DNA of 64,000 nt from Atopobium minutum (lineage in GTDB: Bacteria > Actinomycetota > Coriobacteriia > Coriobacteriales > Atopobiaceae), in assembly GCA_900105895.1 (NCBI GenBank), contig FNSH01000001.1:310001-374000 (forward strand), given 5' to 3'. Positions 1 to 8,925 of the stretch are shown piece by piece (the stretch's first letter is position 1; each line of letters starts with the position of its first letter). The translations under genes and the position numbers were made by a program. The notes under the pieces were generated by a model. It ran no database searches. It was given only the letters and a program-made list of their open reading frames with translations, and was not told where the DNA came from.

Positions 1-63
1 GCTCCTGCCGAAGAGTGCGACCCTTGGAGCGGCTTTGCGTTAGGCATGGGACAAGGTAAGTAA
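1..63 (+). CDS. 3' end of an unidentified gene (partial)
   Basis: One plus-strand frame is open from the window edge to a TAA at 61-63 and encodes 20 residues ending in a Gly/Met/Gln-rich tail. A rho-independent terminator lies 24 bases downstream, which fits the end of a plus-strand gene. Another frame is also open to 59, so the reading frame is not certain. The fragment is too short for any family assignment. Confidence 0.4.
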   Translation, partial: APAEECDPWSGFALGMGQGK

Positions 64-86
64 GTTACTTATCGGATTCATACACA

Positions 87-123
87 TCAGCCGTCTCTCA
101 GATGAGGGACGGCTGATTTTTTT
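87..123 (+). terminator. Rho-independent terminator
   Basis: A 9-bp perfect stem (TCAGCCGTC at 87-95 with GACGGCTGA at 108-116) continues inward with CTCA/TGAG and is followed by seven T residues at 117-123. The T-run is on the plus strand only, so it ends the gene entering from the left edge, not the convergent autolysin. Confidence 0.85.
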
Positions 124-172
124 ACCATATAAGACGCTCTGTAACCCAAGAGCAGCGTATATTTTGCACCGC

Positions 173-3100
173 TTAGTACTGAGGCGTTTCCTTAAGTTCC
201 CTCAAAATACTAAACAGTCCTCTTGCATAGGCAGGATCCATGGCCCATGTGCCCGTAAGACCAGAGATGGTTGGTGCAGAACCGCGCTTTGGCGTAAGGT
301 ACTTAAAGCGATTATCCACACATGCATTATTAAGTGCATCGGTGCTTGCATAGCCCTTAAGATGCTGGACTTGGGCGCGCAAACCATAGCGCACACCTTC
401 AGCACCGTAGCCGCTAAAGTCCTCACCTCGGACGCCACCGCCAACAACACCAAGGCCAGCAAAATTGCACTGCCAGTTCTTTACGTCACCGCCAAATTGC
501 AACCAGCCTGTCTCATGCATGGCCTGTGCAAAAACTACCTCGGCACGCACGCCTTCAGCAGCTGCCTCTTCCATAACAAGCTGACAGAACTTCTCGATAG
601 TTGGGGCGCCATAAGCGCTGTACACAGAACTGGGATACTGCTTGCCTATCTGCTTATACAGAGCAACCATCTGACGTGCGGTGACCGTGGAATTGCCCAT
701 AATGGTGTATGTCTCGGAGCTTATGTCCTCGTCTACGGAAGGAGGATTGGGCAAATCCGGGTTAGGGTCGACGGGGTTCTCGGAATTAGACTGGTAATCA
801 GGGGTAAATGGAACGTCATTTTGAGATTCATCAGCATGAGGAGTATCAGAACCGCCGCCATAGTACTCCTTTGCATACTGCTCAATGGCGTTTGCCAAGG
901 CATCTGCAATTATAAATTTACGCTGCTGGTATACATACATATCGTTTGCATTGGTCACAAATGCAATCTCAAGAAGCGTTGCAGGTAGATGGCCTTTCTT
1001 GCCACTAATAACAGCAATTTCTTGTGTATTCATACCACGGTTTCTTAGGCCAACGGAAGCCTTGAGGGCCTCATGCATAGCACTTTGGAACTCAAGAGAA
1101 CCAGGCTCGGCATTACAGGCATGCCTAAAACTCTCAAAACCCGTGGCAGTAGCATTCGGTGAAGCATTAAAGTGAATGGATAGCAGCGTTGTGCAACCAT
1201 GATCGCGTGCAGCCTCTTGACGACGATCAAAATTAACGCCGTCATCCTGGGACTTACGATACGCAATACCCTTTTTATCTAAACGTAGAGCGATAAGGTC
1301 CACGAGTTCATGAGTAAGATCCGCTTCACGATAGTTAGGGGTGGTAGCACCAGGATCCCAGCCGTTCGGGGCACTGTAACCGTGACCAGCATCAAGATAC
1401 AAACGGAATGTACCAGTATGTTGCTGAGTAGCAGCACTTACCCGGAAAAAGTTCCAACCCTGAGCAACACCACCATGATAGGCATACAGCTCTACGTTGG
1501 TTGAGTTAACTGCATGACCACCAGTCACGTCAATAACATAGTTGGGGTTAAGGGCGGAGCGCAACACAAAATAGCCCTTGATATTCCACTCTACATACCA
1601 GTGCTGATTGGAACCGCCATTGGAGGCGTATTGCAAAATATTAGAGCCATTCTTGACCTCATTGTTATACAGGTCAAGTACCTTACCTGAGGAAACATTG
1701 GTAAATACGTATGCGCCACTTGCTAGGCGTCGAACGGTCCATTTTTGAGCAGCAGAGTGGTTGCGCGTATAAATCTGAACGTTTGCACCGTTTTGGGATG
1801 AACCACCATCTACGTCCAAAGCCATGTTATTGCCTACAGCAGCGTTAATCTCATAAGTACCGTTTTCCAGCTCAATTGCCTGAGACAAAGTCCACTGCTG
1901 GTTGGTGCCACCATGAGCAAGCCACATACCTACAGAGGTACCAGAGGCATACACATTGTTTGTAATATCTAAGACAGTATCAGAAAGTTCATTCTTAAAC
2001 TGCAAGTTACCCTGTACAAAACTCACTACCCAATGAGCAGAAGACGTGGTGGAAGAAGCACTTAAGTGCACCTTGCCATTCAGGGTATTTACGTAGGCGC
2101 CCGTATCCAAAGACTGCAGGGTGTAGGTGTTATCCTTGCCCCCAACTTTTCTTATAGCCCATTTCTGATTAAGACGCTTAGCATTAGAGGCAATGGTTAG
2201 AGATGCACCATCTGTAGTAAGTGCCATAGTCTTGCTGCCAGCTGCGGCAACAGAATATAAGCCACTGGGAATGATGTCAGTAATCTTTTCTATCCTAAAC
2301 TTCTGAGTATCGGAAGGATACGTGCTAAAGCTGGTTAGATACAGATTTGCCTCATTGGCAGGATCGCCATTAATGTCTAGGAGCAAACCAGTCGAAACAC
2401 TCCTAAAGGAGTAGGTGCCATCAGCATTGCGAATAATGGCAAACTGCTGGTTCTTATCGTCGGCGTGGGTCTCCCAGAACTGTGCATTATTGCCAGAGGT
2501 TGGGTTGTCACCATTAGAGGCTAACGCAATATTGCCTCGCAACGATTTAAGTAAGAAGTAACCATTTTTGGCGGCAGGCTCAAACATAAATGCTTGGTTA
2601 GCACCGTTGTTCTTAGTGTACAACTGGGCATTCGTACCATTAGCTGTCTTACCTGCGTACACATCTACTGCATAGCTTGGATTGGCAGATGAAACAATAC
2701 GGTACATTGCATTTGGATCAAGGGAGTGTGCAACCTCTAGGTCTGTTTGTGGAACGTGAATGTCCAATGACGTAAAACGCCAACGCTGGTTAGCGCCATC
2801 ATGAACGCCGTACAGCTCAATGTTTGCGTTGTTATTAGTCTGAGACGCATGCAAATCAACTGCAAACTTGGGGTTAATTGCCGATAAAATCTTGTAGGTG
2901 CCATCAGCCATCTTAACAATAAGCCAACGCTGTGCCATGGAATCATTAGCGTCCCACTGCTGTACGTTTACACCGTTAGCAGCCATACCACCATTTGCAT
3001 CAAGTGCTTTACCAGAATACTTGTTGGTAAGTTTTGCCAGGCCGTCCTTATCGTACGACACATGCCAGACCTGCGTTTTATGACGAGTGGTCTGCCAGAG

Positions 3101-4105
3101 CAATACGTTAGAACCAGACTCAGCAGTAGGATAGTCCACATCTACTGCCTTGCCATCAGTTACCTTGGTCTCTATCAGGTAATCGCCTTCGGGAAGGCGA
3201 TTATTGTCCTGAGCCTGCTTAGCCTCACGCAAGGCACCCGTTACATTTTCTAAAACCCATTTTTGATTGTTGCCGCCGTTATTGGTATACAGCTGCACAT
3301 TGGTACCATTAGCTGTCTTGCCTGCATATAAATCAAGTGAAAATGTTGGATCTACAGCTGACACAATGGAATAGCTGCCATCAGCCATGCGATTCAAAAT
3401 CCACTTTTGTCCATCGGTATAATTGGGTTGGTATTGTTGTACGTTAGCCTCATTAAAAGGTTGGCCATCAGCTATATCTAAAGCTTTATTGGTTGCCTCG
3501 TTAATAAACAGGTAATGCTCGCCATTACGAATAAGACGCCAACGCTGGTTAGCACCATTATTCTTTTTCCAGAGCAGTACGTTAGCACCATCTGCCTTAG
3601 AGCCCCAGGCAACGTCTAAAACTTTATCGGGCGCTACCTTAGAGTGGATGTAGTACACATCCCCTTCAACCAAATTATCATCATAGTTTGCGGCAGCAGC
3701 GGCACGAGGAGCTGCTGCACGTTTTTTTGCGGTGGCCTGATCATCTTGTTGAGCTGCCAAAGCACCATCAGTGCTGTTGGTACTGTTAGTGTCATCAGCT
3801 TTGTTTGCATCCTCATAAGCAAGCAAAGGTTCGGCTACAGAAACTGCACGTGCCACTACAGAGTCACTCTGGTCTGCCACAGCATCCTTACTTTGCGCTT
3901 CAGCAAGAACCGTGGTTGTATCTGCTTGCACGGTTTGTGTTGCCTGTGCAGCTGGTGCAGCCGCCGCGGACTGCTGAGCAGCAGAATCCGTAGCGGCACG
4001 TGCCACACTAGGCACGCTGAGCACAACAAGCAACGCTACGCCACATATGAGCGAGCACGCTGTCCACAGCATCTTATTACGAGCTTGTCTTTCCAAATAC
4101 TTCAT
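173..4105 (-). CDS. Secreted autolysin: ricin-type repeats, amidase and glucosaminidase domains
   Basis: A 1310-residue exported cell-wall hydrolase. Residues 1-38 form a signal peptide (basic start, hydrophobic core, AxA-like cleavage site), followed by an Ala/Gln/Thr-rich linker to about 145. Residues about 148-890 hold fifteen Q-x-W/F type motifs (NQRW, GQKW, NQKW and so on), matching five ricin-B beta-trefoil lectin modules of three repeats. Residues about 895-1080 are an N-acetylmuramoyl-L-alanine amidase (Amidase_3): DAGHG, READ, SIHFNA and LLEIAF carry the expected zinc ligands and catalytic Glu. Residues about 1140-1310 are a glucosaminidase with MHETGW containing the catalytic Glu. 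GGAGCG lies 6 bases ahead of the ATG. The lectin modules probably bind wall or host glycans. It stands alone with about 285 bp of upstream sequence. Confidence 0.9.
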   Translation of the reverse strand: MKYLERQARNKMLWTACSLICGVALLVVLSVPSVARAATDSAAQQSAAAAPAAQATQTVQADTTTVLAEAQSKDAVADQSDSVVARAVSVAEPLLAYEDANKADDTNSTNSTDGALAAQQDDQATAKKRAAAPRAAAAANYDDNLVEGDVYYIHSKVAPDKVLDVAWGSKADGANVLLWKKNNGANQRWRLIRNGEHYLFINEATNKALDIADGQPFNEANVQQYQPNYTDGQKWILNRMADGSYSIVSAVDPTFSLDLYAGKTANGTNVQLYTNNGGNNQKWVLENVTGALREAKQAQDNNRLPEGDYLIETKVTDGKAVDVDYPTAESGSNVLLWQTTRHKTQVWHVSYDKDGLAKLTNKYSGKALDANGGMAANGVNVQQWDANDSMAQRWLIVKMADGTYKILSAINPKFAVDLHASQTNNNANIELYGVHDGANQRWRFTSLDIHVPQTDLEVAHSLDPNAMYRIVSSANPSYAVDVYAGKTANGTNAQLYTKNNGANQAFMFEPAAKNGYFLLKSLRGNIALASNGDNPTSGNNAQFWETHADDKNQQFAIIRNADGTYSFRSVSTGLLLDINGDPANEANLYLTSFSTYPSDTQKFRIEKITDIIPSGLYSVAAAGSKTMALTTDGASLTIASNAKRLNQKWAIRKVGGKDNTYTLQSLDTGAYVNTLNGKVHLSASSTTSSAHWVVSFVQGNLQFKNELSDTVLDITNNVYASGTSVGMWLAHGGTNQQWTLSQAIELENGTYEINAAVGNNMALDVDGGSSQNGANVQIYTRNHSAAQKWTVRRLASGAYVFTNVSSGKVLDLYNNEVKNGSNILQYASNGGSNQHWYVEWNIKGYFVLRSALNPNYVIDVTGGHAVNSTNVELYAYHGGVAQGWNFFRVSAATQQHTGTFRLYLDAGHGYSAPNGWDPGATTPNYREADLTHELVDLIALRLDKKGIAYRKSQDDGVNFDRRQEAARDHGCTTLLSIHFNASPNATATGFESFRHACNAEPGSLEFQSAMHEALKASVGLRNRGMNTQEIAVISGKKGHLPATLLEIAFVTNANDMYVYQQRKFIIADALANAIEQYAKEYYGGGSDTPHADESQNDVPFTPDYQSNSENPVDPNPDLPNPPSVDEDISSETYTIMGNSTVTARQMVALYKQIGKQYPSSVYSAYGAPTIEKFCQLVMEEAAAEGVRAEVVFAQAMHETGWLQFGGDVKNWQCNFAGLGVVGGGVRGEDFSGYGAEGVRYGLRAQVQHLKGYASTDALNNACVDNRFKYLTPKRGSAPTISGLTGTWAMDPAYARGLFSILRELKETPQY

Positions 4106-4390
4106 AACGCTCCGAATCTAATGTGCATGCTACACAGCAACTATGCACAATCTCAGGGCTTATAGTTTGCAGTCATTTATCGCGTAGTACAACTGCCATA
4201 AGTAACCAGGCGCTAACTTTATACAGACCGATAATTACAGAGAAGGTCAACATTTTATACACAAAGTCAAAACTGTATGCTCTTAGGTTTCAGCTAACTC
4301 TGGCTTGTTGTATGTGCGTATCTATACCATGCACTTTTTATACCATGTATACAATGCCCCATCCCCTATAATGCAAGGCAACAACACGCC

Positions 4391-4759
4391 CTAGTTCTCG
4401 GGCAAAATCTCTATGCGCTGTCCGTCTGGGTCTACAATAAAATACAAACCCATCTTGGGATTTTCTTTTTGAATGCAACCCATCTCTTCATGCAAAGCAT
4501 GAGCTGCCTCAATATCGTCCACCCTAAAGGCAATATGGATATCCATTCCGCCATTCTCATAGGGCGTTGTACGACCACGATTCCAAGTAAGCTCAATCTC
4601 AAAACCAGACTGAGGGTCAACCATAAAGGTGTTTGACCAGCTCCCATCCTCAGGACCCGAAACACGCGCCACAACTAACCCCAAGGCCTTTTGATAAAAC
4701 GCTACCGTAGCATCTCTATCAAGCACATGGGTACAACGATGAACAAAACGTGCCTTCAT
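4391..4759 (-). CDS. Glyoxalase I family protein (lactoylglutathione lyase-like)
   Basis: A 122-residue vicinal-oxygen-chelate protein. It starts with the typical HxCTHVLD beta strand, followed by FYQKALGL, an E in the FEIELTWN strand, an H in DIHIAF, and a C-terminal YFIVDPDGQRIEI, so the four metal ligands (H, E, H, E) appear present. It probably detoxifies methylglyoxal-type hemithioacetals, although actinobacteria lack glutathione and the thiol is unknown. The start was chosen at 4759 because AAGGAGC lies just upstream; an in-frame ATG 15 codons earlier has no ribosome site. Single gene, divergent from the next one. Confidence 0.8.
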   Translation of the reverse strand: MKARFVHRCTHVLDRDATVAFYQKALGLVVARVSGPEDGSWSNTFMVDPQSGFEIELTWNRGRTTPYENGGMDIHIAFRVDDIEAAHALHEEMGCIQKENPKMGLYFIVDPDGQRIEILPEN

Positions 4760-4962
4760 AGTAGGCTCCTTACTGCTTTGTTGCATTTTAAGTTTGTTTA
4801 GCATCTATATAATTTTACTCGCCTTGTCATCAAAAAGCATGCTCAGGATATGTTTTTTCTCCTACAACCTGCGCCGTAGATACAATAGAGGTACTCAGAA
4901 CTTGCATAAAACCAAGTAAGTCCCAAAAGCAAGTCAATCATTTTGTACGATAAGGAGCGCTC

Positions 4963-5496
4963 ATGAACGTCTTGGTTGTTGTAGATATGCAAAATGACTT
5001 TGTAACCCATGCGCTGGGCACACCCGAAGCACGCGCTATCGTACCTGCTGTTATGGCACGCATTGCCACCGCTCAACAAACTAACGAGAAGATTATCTTT
5101 ACGCGTGACACCCATCACAGCAACTATCTATCCACACAAGAAGGCACCAATCTACCTGTACCACATTGCTTATATGGCAGCGAGGGGTGGCAAATTATTC
5201 CCGAGCTTGCAGAGGTTGCCAATGCTGCAGATGTACGCATTTTTGATAAGCCCAGTTTTGGCAGCATGGAACTCGCAGCATACCTTACACAGCTCAATGC
5301 AAAGGCACCTCTTCAAAAGATTACCTTCATTGGCCTGTGCACAGACATTTGCGTTATCTCTAATGCGCTGCTCGCAAAAGCTGCCGTACCTGAAGTTCCT
5401 ATCGTTGTAAAGAAAAACTGTTGTGCAGGGGTTACGCCACAAAGCCATGAACGTGCACTTGGTGCTCTGGAAAGTTGCCAGATTATCGTGCAGTAA
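4963..5496 (+). CDS. Isochorismatase-family cysteine hydrolase, probable nicotinamidase
   Basis: A 177-residue protein with the isochorismatase fold. The catalytic Asp is in VVVDMQNDF near the N-terminus, the Lys is in FDKPSFG, and the nucleophile Cys is in GLCTDICV. The Rossmann-like core and the short length match nicotinamidase-like hydrolases, which deamidate nicotinamide to nicotinate for NAD salvage. Substrate is inferred only from family. AAGGAGC lies 6-7 bases before the ATG. The gene is convergent with the next and overlaps its 3' end by 14 bp. Confidence 0.8.
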   Translation: MNVLVVVDMQNDFVTHALGTPEARAIVPAVMARIATAQQTNEKIIFTRDTHHSNYLSTQEGTNLPVPHCLYGSEGWQIIPELAEVANAADVRIFDKPSFGSMELAAYLTQLNAKAPLQKITFIGLCTDICVISNALLAKAAVPEVPIVVKKNCCAGVTPQSHERALGALESCQIIVQ

Positions 5497-6121
5497 AGAC
5501 AGGTTCTGCAATTGTGCAAAGGTCTTCCCCATGAGCAAACTCACGCAGAGCCGCCACAAAGGGTTGCTCTAAACCAGAGGCAAAGCTCAAGGTAAGCTGC
5601 ACTTCATTGGTGAAAAGAGCCTCATGTTGTTTGCCGCCAGCAGCTTGTGCCATATGCAAAACTCGATCATAGGCAGCATAAGGAATACAGCACGTTACAT
5701 AGGTAGTAAGTCCCATAACAACTATATGGTTTGCAGTTTGAGCGTCTGCTACCGCAGCTTGTGCCGCTGCGGTATAAGCACGAACTAAACCACCAGGGCC
5801 CAAAAGAGTGCCACCAAAATATCGAGTTACAACACAGCATATGTCTGCTAAGCCAGCACCATGCAAGACATCAAAAACCGGCATACCAGCGGTACGAGAT
5901 GGCTCCCCATCATCAGAAAAACGCTCACGCCCATCTGCCAATATCCACGCAAAAACAGTATGGCGTGCGTCATGATAGCGAGCCCTTAAAGAAGCAATAT
6001 ACTCCTCAGCAGCAGCTTCTGAAGATAAGTGTGTAAGTGCCGCAAGAAAACGACTACGACGATCTACAAACTCCGCCGTATGCACTACGTCAGAAACAAG
6101 TGTCTTATATTCTTGCTTCAT
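5483..6121 (-). CDS. YigZ/IMPACT family protein
   Basis: A 212-residue member of the UPF0029/YigZ family. The N-terminal half has the family signature: FVDRRSRFLA, ARHTVFAWIL, FSDDGEPSRTAGMP and VTRYFGGTLLGPGGLVRAY. The C-terminal half is the shorter ferredoxin-like domain. The biochemical role in bacteria is not settled; the eukaryotic homologue IMPACT regulates translation. The ATG at 6121 has TAGGG about ten bases upstream; a TTG two codons earlier is possible. Its 3' end overlaps the convergent nicotinamidase-like gene. Confidence 0.85.
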   Translation of the reverse strand: MKQEYKTLVSDVVHTAEFVDRRSRFLAALTHLSSEAAAEEYIASLRARYHDARHTVFAWILADGRERFSDDGEPSRTAGMPVFDVLHGAGLADICCVVTRYFGGTLLGPGGLVRAYTAAAQAAVADAQTANHIVVMGLTTYVTCCIPYAAYDRVLHMAQAAGGKQHEALFTNEVQLTLSFASGLEQPFVAALREFAHGEDLCTIAEPVFTAR

Positions 6122-6193
6122 TTGCAATTAACCCTACTCGTTATTGTTATCACCAGTGTCTACCCTGGCAGCGCTGTGAGTACCACCATCTTA

Positions 6194-6232
6194 AAACCGT
6201 GCATATGCCAAATTAAAGTACATGCACGGTTT
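6194..6232 (-). terminator. Terminator after the antiporter gene
   Basis: An 11-bp perfect inverted repeat (AAACCGTGCAT at 6194-6204 with ATGCACGGTTT at 6222-6232). On the minus strand the stem is followed by a short T-run. It lies 45 bases past the antiporter stop codon. Confidence 0.7.
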
Positions 6233-6276
6233 ACTATAACGCGTATTGCCATAAGGTATGTAATGAGATATGTGCT

Positions 6277-7779
6277 CTAGATTACAGAAATAGCTCCTGT
6301 TGCAATCTGATACACAGAAACCAACATGGTACCCACAATAATCAAGGCAATAATCTTATCCGCCATGGTAGGCAAAATCTTCTTGTCTTGTGTCTTTTCT
6401 CCCCAAGCATAGAGCAATATGCCTGGCGTAAACAAAATGGTGGTAATCATAATGCCCGTCACACCGCAAGACCACACCAAAAAGAGCGCGTATACGCAGC
6501 CCAAGGTACCAAAGAAGCGAGCTTGTGCTACGCTGCCAGCACCGTCATCCCCCATGTATTTGTTTTGCCATGCAATCTTTGCAAAATACAAGGTAGATGC
6601 CACATAGGGAACAAGAATTGTGCAGACCGCACAGTTGTACATAAACTGATACGTAGACGTAGCAAACACAGCCAAAATCAAGAACAGCTGGGTAATGCCA
6701 GAAGAAACAATCAGGGTAACAAGAGGAGATCCCGCCGTATTTGAGCGTGCAAATACCTTGGGAAACGTGCCCATCTTTGCTGCCTCATAGGGAGTCTCGG
6801 CATTAATAATTACATAGCCCAACATAGCGCCCAACAAGGACAACACAACGCCCAAATTAACAACGGCGGCGCCTATAGGACCAATAGCGGCTTCCAACAC
6901 ACCCGCCATAGAAGGCGTTGCCAGCTCCGCCATCTGCGCACGAGGCACCACGCCCATACTGAGCACAGAAATGAGCATGTACAGCACAAAAATAAAGACA
7001 AAGCCAATGATGGTAGAGCGTCCAACATCTTTTGCTAAACGAGCGCGGCCAGAAATAACAACAGAAGCCTCAATACCCGTAAAAATCCAGACTAATGCCA
7101 CCATAGTAGAAACAACTTGCTCGTAAAAGCCTGGTCCACCAGGCTCACCCATAAAGTTGTCCATAAAAATGGACGGGTCAAACTTGCCAAGCAGCAAAAT
7201 GGATACAATAAACAAGCCAAGCGGGATAATCTTTACCACGGTTACAAAAATATTGAGCTTTGCTGCCTCCTTAACGCCTTTAGCTGCCAACCATACCAAC
7301 AGCCACAAATACGCAGACGCACATATGCAGGAAAGCAAGTTATTACCGCTCTCAAATGGCTTAAAGAAATATCCTAATGCCGAGAAAAGCAATAAAGCGA
7401 ATGAGACATTGGATAGGCAGCCAGAAATCCAGTACCCGTAGGCAGAAATAAACCCAACAAAGTCACCAAAGCCAGCGGCAGCATAGGCATAAATACCGCC
7501 CGTAAGATCAGGACGAGCGCGCGATAAACCAAAGAAGCACATGGCCAAAGCCAACACACCCACAAAACAAATGCCCCAGCTTACCAGCACAGCACCGGTA
7601 TGAGCTCCTCCAGCTGCCAAATCTCCTGCAAGCGAGAATATACCACCGCAAATACTGGCGGTAATAACCATCATAGACAGACGCAACAAGCCCATTCCGT
7701 GAGGGTCAATAATCTTATTGCCCTGCTCATCCACAAGAAGTTCAGTCGCGTCATGTGTTGTCGTAGTAGGTTTTTCCAT
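6277..7779 (-). CDS. arcD: APC-family basic amino acid antiporter (arginine/ornithine type)
   Basis: A 500-residue integral membrane protein with about 12-13 hydrophobic segments. The consensus APC opening (LRLSMMVITASICGGIFSL with its GIFSL bend) is present, followed by GWIF/VWIFTGIEA in the middle. It closely resembles the basic amino acid/polyamine antiporters that exchange arginine for ornithine. The start was set at 7779, where AAGGGGG precedes the ATG; an upstream in-frame start lies inside an intercistronic hairpin. It is downstream of, and in the same orientation as, the dimethylarginine hydrolase gene, so the imported substrate may be arginine, a methylated arginine or citrulline; that is inference. 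Confidence 0.8.
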   Translation of the reverse strand: MEKPTTTTHDATELLVDEQGNKIIDPHGMGLLRLSMMVITASICGGIFSLAGDLAAGGAHTGAVLVSWGICFVGVLALAMCFFGLSRARPDLTGGIYAYAAAGFGDFVGFISAYGYWISGCLSNVSFALLLFSALGYFFKPFESGNNLLSCICASAYLWLLVWLAAKGVKEAAKLNIFVTVVKIIPLGLFIVSILLLGKFDPSIFMDNFMGEPGGPGFYEQVVSTMVALVWIFTGIEASVVISGRARLAKDVGRSTIIGFVFIFVLYMLISVLSMGVVPRAQMAELATPSMAGVLEAAIGPIGAAVVNLGVVLSLLGAMLGYVIINAETPYEAAKMGTFPKVFARSNTAGSPLVTLIVSSGITQLFLILAVFATSTYQFMYNCAVCTILVPYVASTLYFAKIAWQNKYMGDDGAGSVAQARFFGTLGCVYALFLVWSCGVTGIMITTILFTPGILLYAWGEKTQDKKILPTMADKIIALIIVGTMLVSVYQIATGAISVI

Positions 7780-7794
7780 CGTAAAGCCCCCTTC

Positions 7795-7854
7795 TGTAAT
7801 ACAGAGCTGCACGAACCTCACAAGCAAAGGTCCATGCAGCTCTTGGGGATTACA
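7795..7854 (-). repeat. Long intercistronic inverted repeat
   Basis: Nested inverted repeats fill the gap between the hydrolase and antiporter genes: TGTAAT/ATTACA on the outside and AGAGCTGCA/TGCAGCTCT inside, with a further GGACCT/AGGTTC pairing in the loop. There is no T-run, so it is not a normal terminator. It ends a few bases before the antiporter ribosome-binding site, which suggests an mRNA structure that affects stability or translation. Confidence 0.7.
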
Positions 7855-7862
7855 AATTCATA

Positions 7863-8639
7863 TTAGAAGCGCAAACCAAGGCAGGACAGACCACCATCGA
7901 GCTTACGATACTCGGAAGTATCCACCACAATGGTTTTATGGCCAGCATCCTGAACAGCCTTTAGCACCGTGGGATATCCTTCTGCAACAATAACGGTACC
8001 GTTCATCCAAATGCAGTTGGCACCATAGGCTTCCTCTTCTGGAACCACAATCTTGTTATATTGCGCAAACTCGGGCTTATCGATAAACTCGCCGGAAACC
8101 AGCATGTTGTTATCTTCGATATAGTTAACACCCGTCTTAAGATGCAGGACCTTCTCGAGAGGAACTTCTACGCATGTAAGGCCCCACTCTTCTAGAATGG
8201 CAGCAAACTGACGAATGCCCTCTTCATTGGTGCGCTTAGACCTACCAACATAGAAGGTGTCTCCAACCATCATGACATCTCCGCCTTCAAGCGTACCGGG
8301 AGAAGTAATGTGACGGATTTTATCATAGTCAAAGAAACGATGAAGTACGGGCTCAAGAAGCGCAGCTTCCCCGCGGCGGCTATCCGCACCAGGGTTATCT
8401 ACAATAACGCCGCAACGCGTAATAACGCAGGTATCCTCCACAAAGCAGCTGTCTGGATATTCCTCAGATGCCGGCAAAACCGTTACGTCTACACCGCAGC
8501 GAGTCAGCGCATCGATGTAGTCATTATGCTCTTCGAGGGCACGATCATAGTCAGGCTTGCCCAACTCAGGAGCAGAGGTAATACCATCAAGCAAAGAGTG
8601 GCTCGGACGACGAACAATGCAGTGCGTAAACTTGGTCAT
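7863..8639 (-). CDS. Dimethylarginine dimethylaminohydrolase (dimethylargininase)
   Basis: A 258-residue guanidine-modifying enzyme that should hydrolyse N-omega-methylated arginine to citrulline and a methylamine. It follows the Pseudomonas DDAH sequence almost from end to end: substrate-loop LGKPDY and DSCFVED, SRRGE, a Glu in LEGGD, the catalytic His in VLHLKTG, and the nucleophile Cys in DGGLSCLGLRF at the C-terminus. Length is the usual one. The ATG at 8639 has AAAGGGG eight bases upstream. It leads a two-gene unit with the antiporter and is divergent from the GntR regulator. Confidence 0.9.
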   Translation of the reverse strand: MTKFTHCIVRRPSHSLLDGITSAPELGKPDYDRALEEHNDYIDALTRCGVDVTVLPASEEYPDSCFVEDTCVITRCGVIVDNPGADSRRGEAALLEPVLHRFFDYDKIRHITSPGTLEGGDVMMVGDTFYVGRSKRTNEEGIRQFAAILEEWGLTCVEVPLEKVLHLKTGVNYIEDNNMLVSGEFIDKPEFAQYNKIVVPEEEAYGANCIWMNGTVIVAEGYPTVLKAVQDAGHKTIVVDTSEYRKLDGGLSCLGLRF

Positions 8640-8849
8640 GTTATAACCCCTTTCCTCAAGAACTACCATAAGAATGACTTCAAACTGCGATGCTAATGTC
8701 CTCATGCATCCACGTTATGTTTGGATTGCGCGTAGACATTACATCTGCACGTTCAACATATCGTGAGCTTGCAACTGCTATGTACACTGTGAACTTGAGC
8801 GGTATAATTTGAGCTGTAAACGGCTTAAATACTATGATTTACCTTTACT

Positions 8850-8871
8850 TTTTTGTTTATATAAACAAAAA
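8850..8871. promoter_or_regulatory. 22-bp perfect palindrome in the divergent control region
   Basis: A perfect palindrome centred between 8860 and 8861 (TTTTGTTTAT mirrored by ATAAACAAAA, plus one pair on each side). It lies between the hydrolase gene and the GntR gene. It could bind a dimeric regulator or form a cruciform. Its AT richness makes chance more likely than for a GC-containing site. Confidence 0.5.
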
Positions 8872-8873
8872 TG

Positions 8874-8901
8874 TTGATTGTATACAATTTGCGTTTATAT
8901 A
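8874..8901 (+). promoter_or_regulatory. Predicted promoter of the GntR gene with an embedded operator
   Basis: TTGATT at 8874-8879 and TATATA at 8896-8901 are 16 bp apart. The 12-bp palindrome ATTGTATACAAT at 8877-8888 overlaps the -35 box and has the TTGT-N2-ACAA form common for FCD-type GntR operators. A transcript would start just before the strong Shine-Dalgarno at 8910. Autoregulation and control of the divergent genes are inferred. Confidence 0.5.
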
Positions 8902-8925
8902 CATCCAATGGAGGTGAGCGCGGAC

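Noticed and set aside
164..988. Long plus-strand open frame opposite the autolysin
   Set aside because: It mirrors a well-supported coding gene on the other strand, has no ribosome site and no recognisable protein features.
4367..4372. Perfect TATAAT on the plus strand
   Set aside because: No -35 box at the right distance and the next plus-strand gene is about 600 bases away behind a minus-strand gene.
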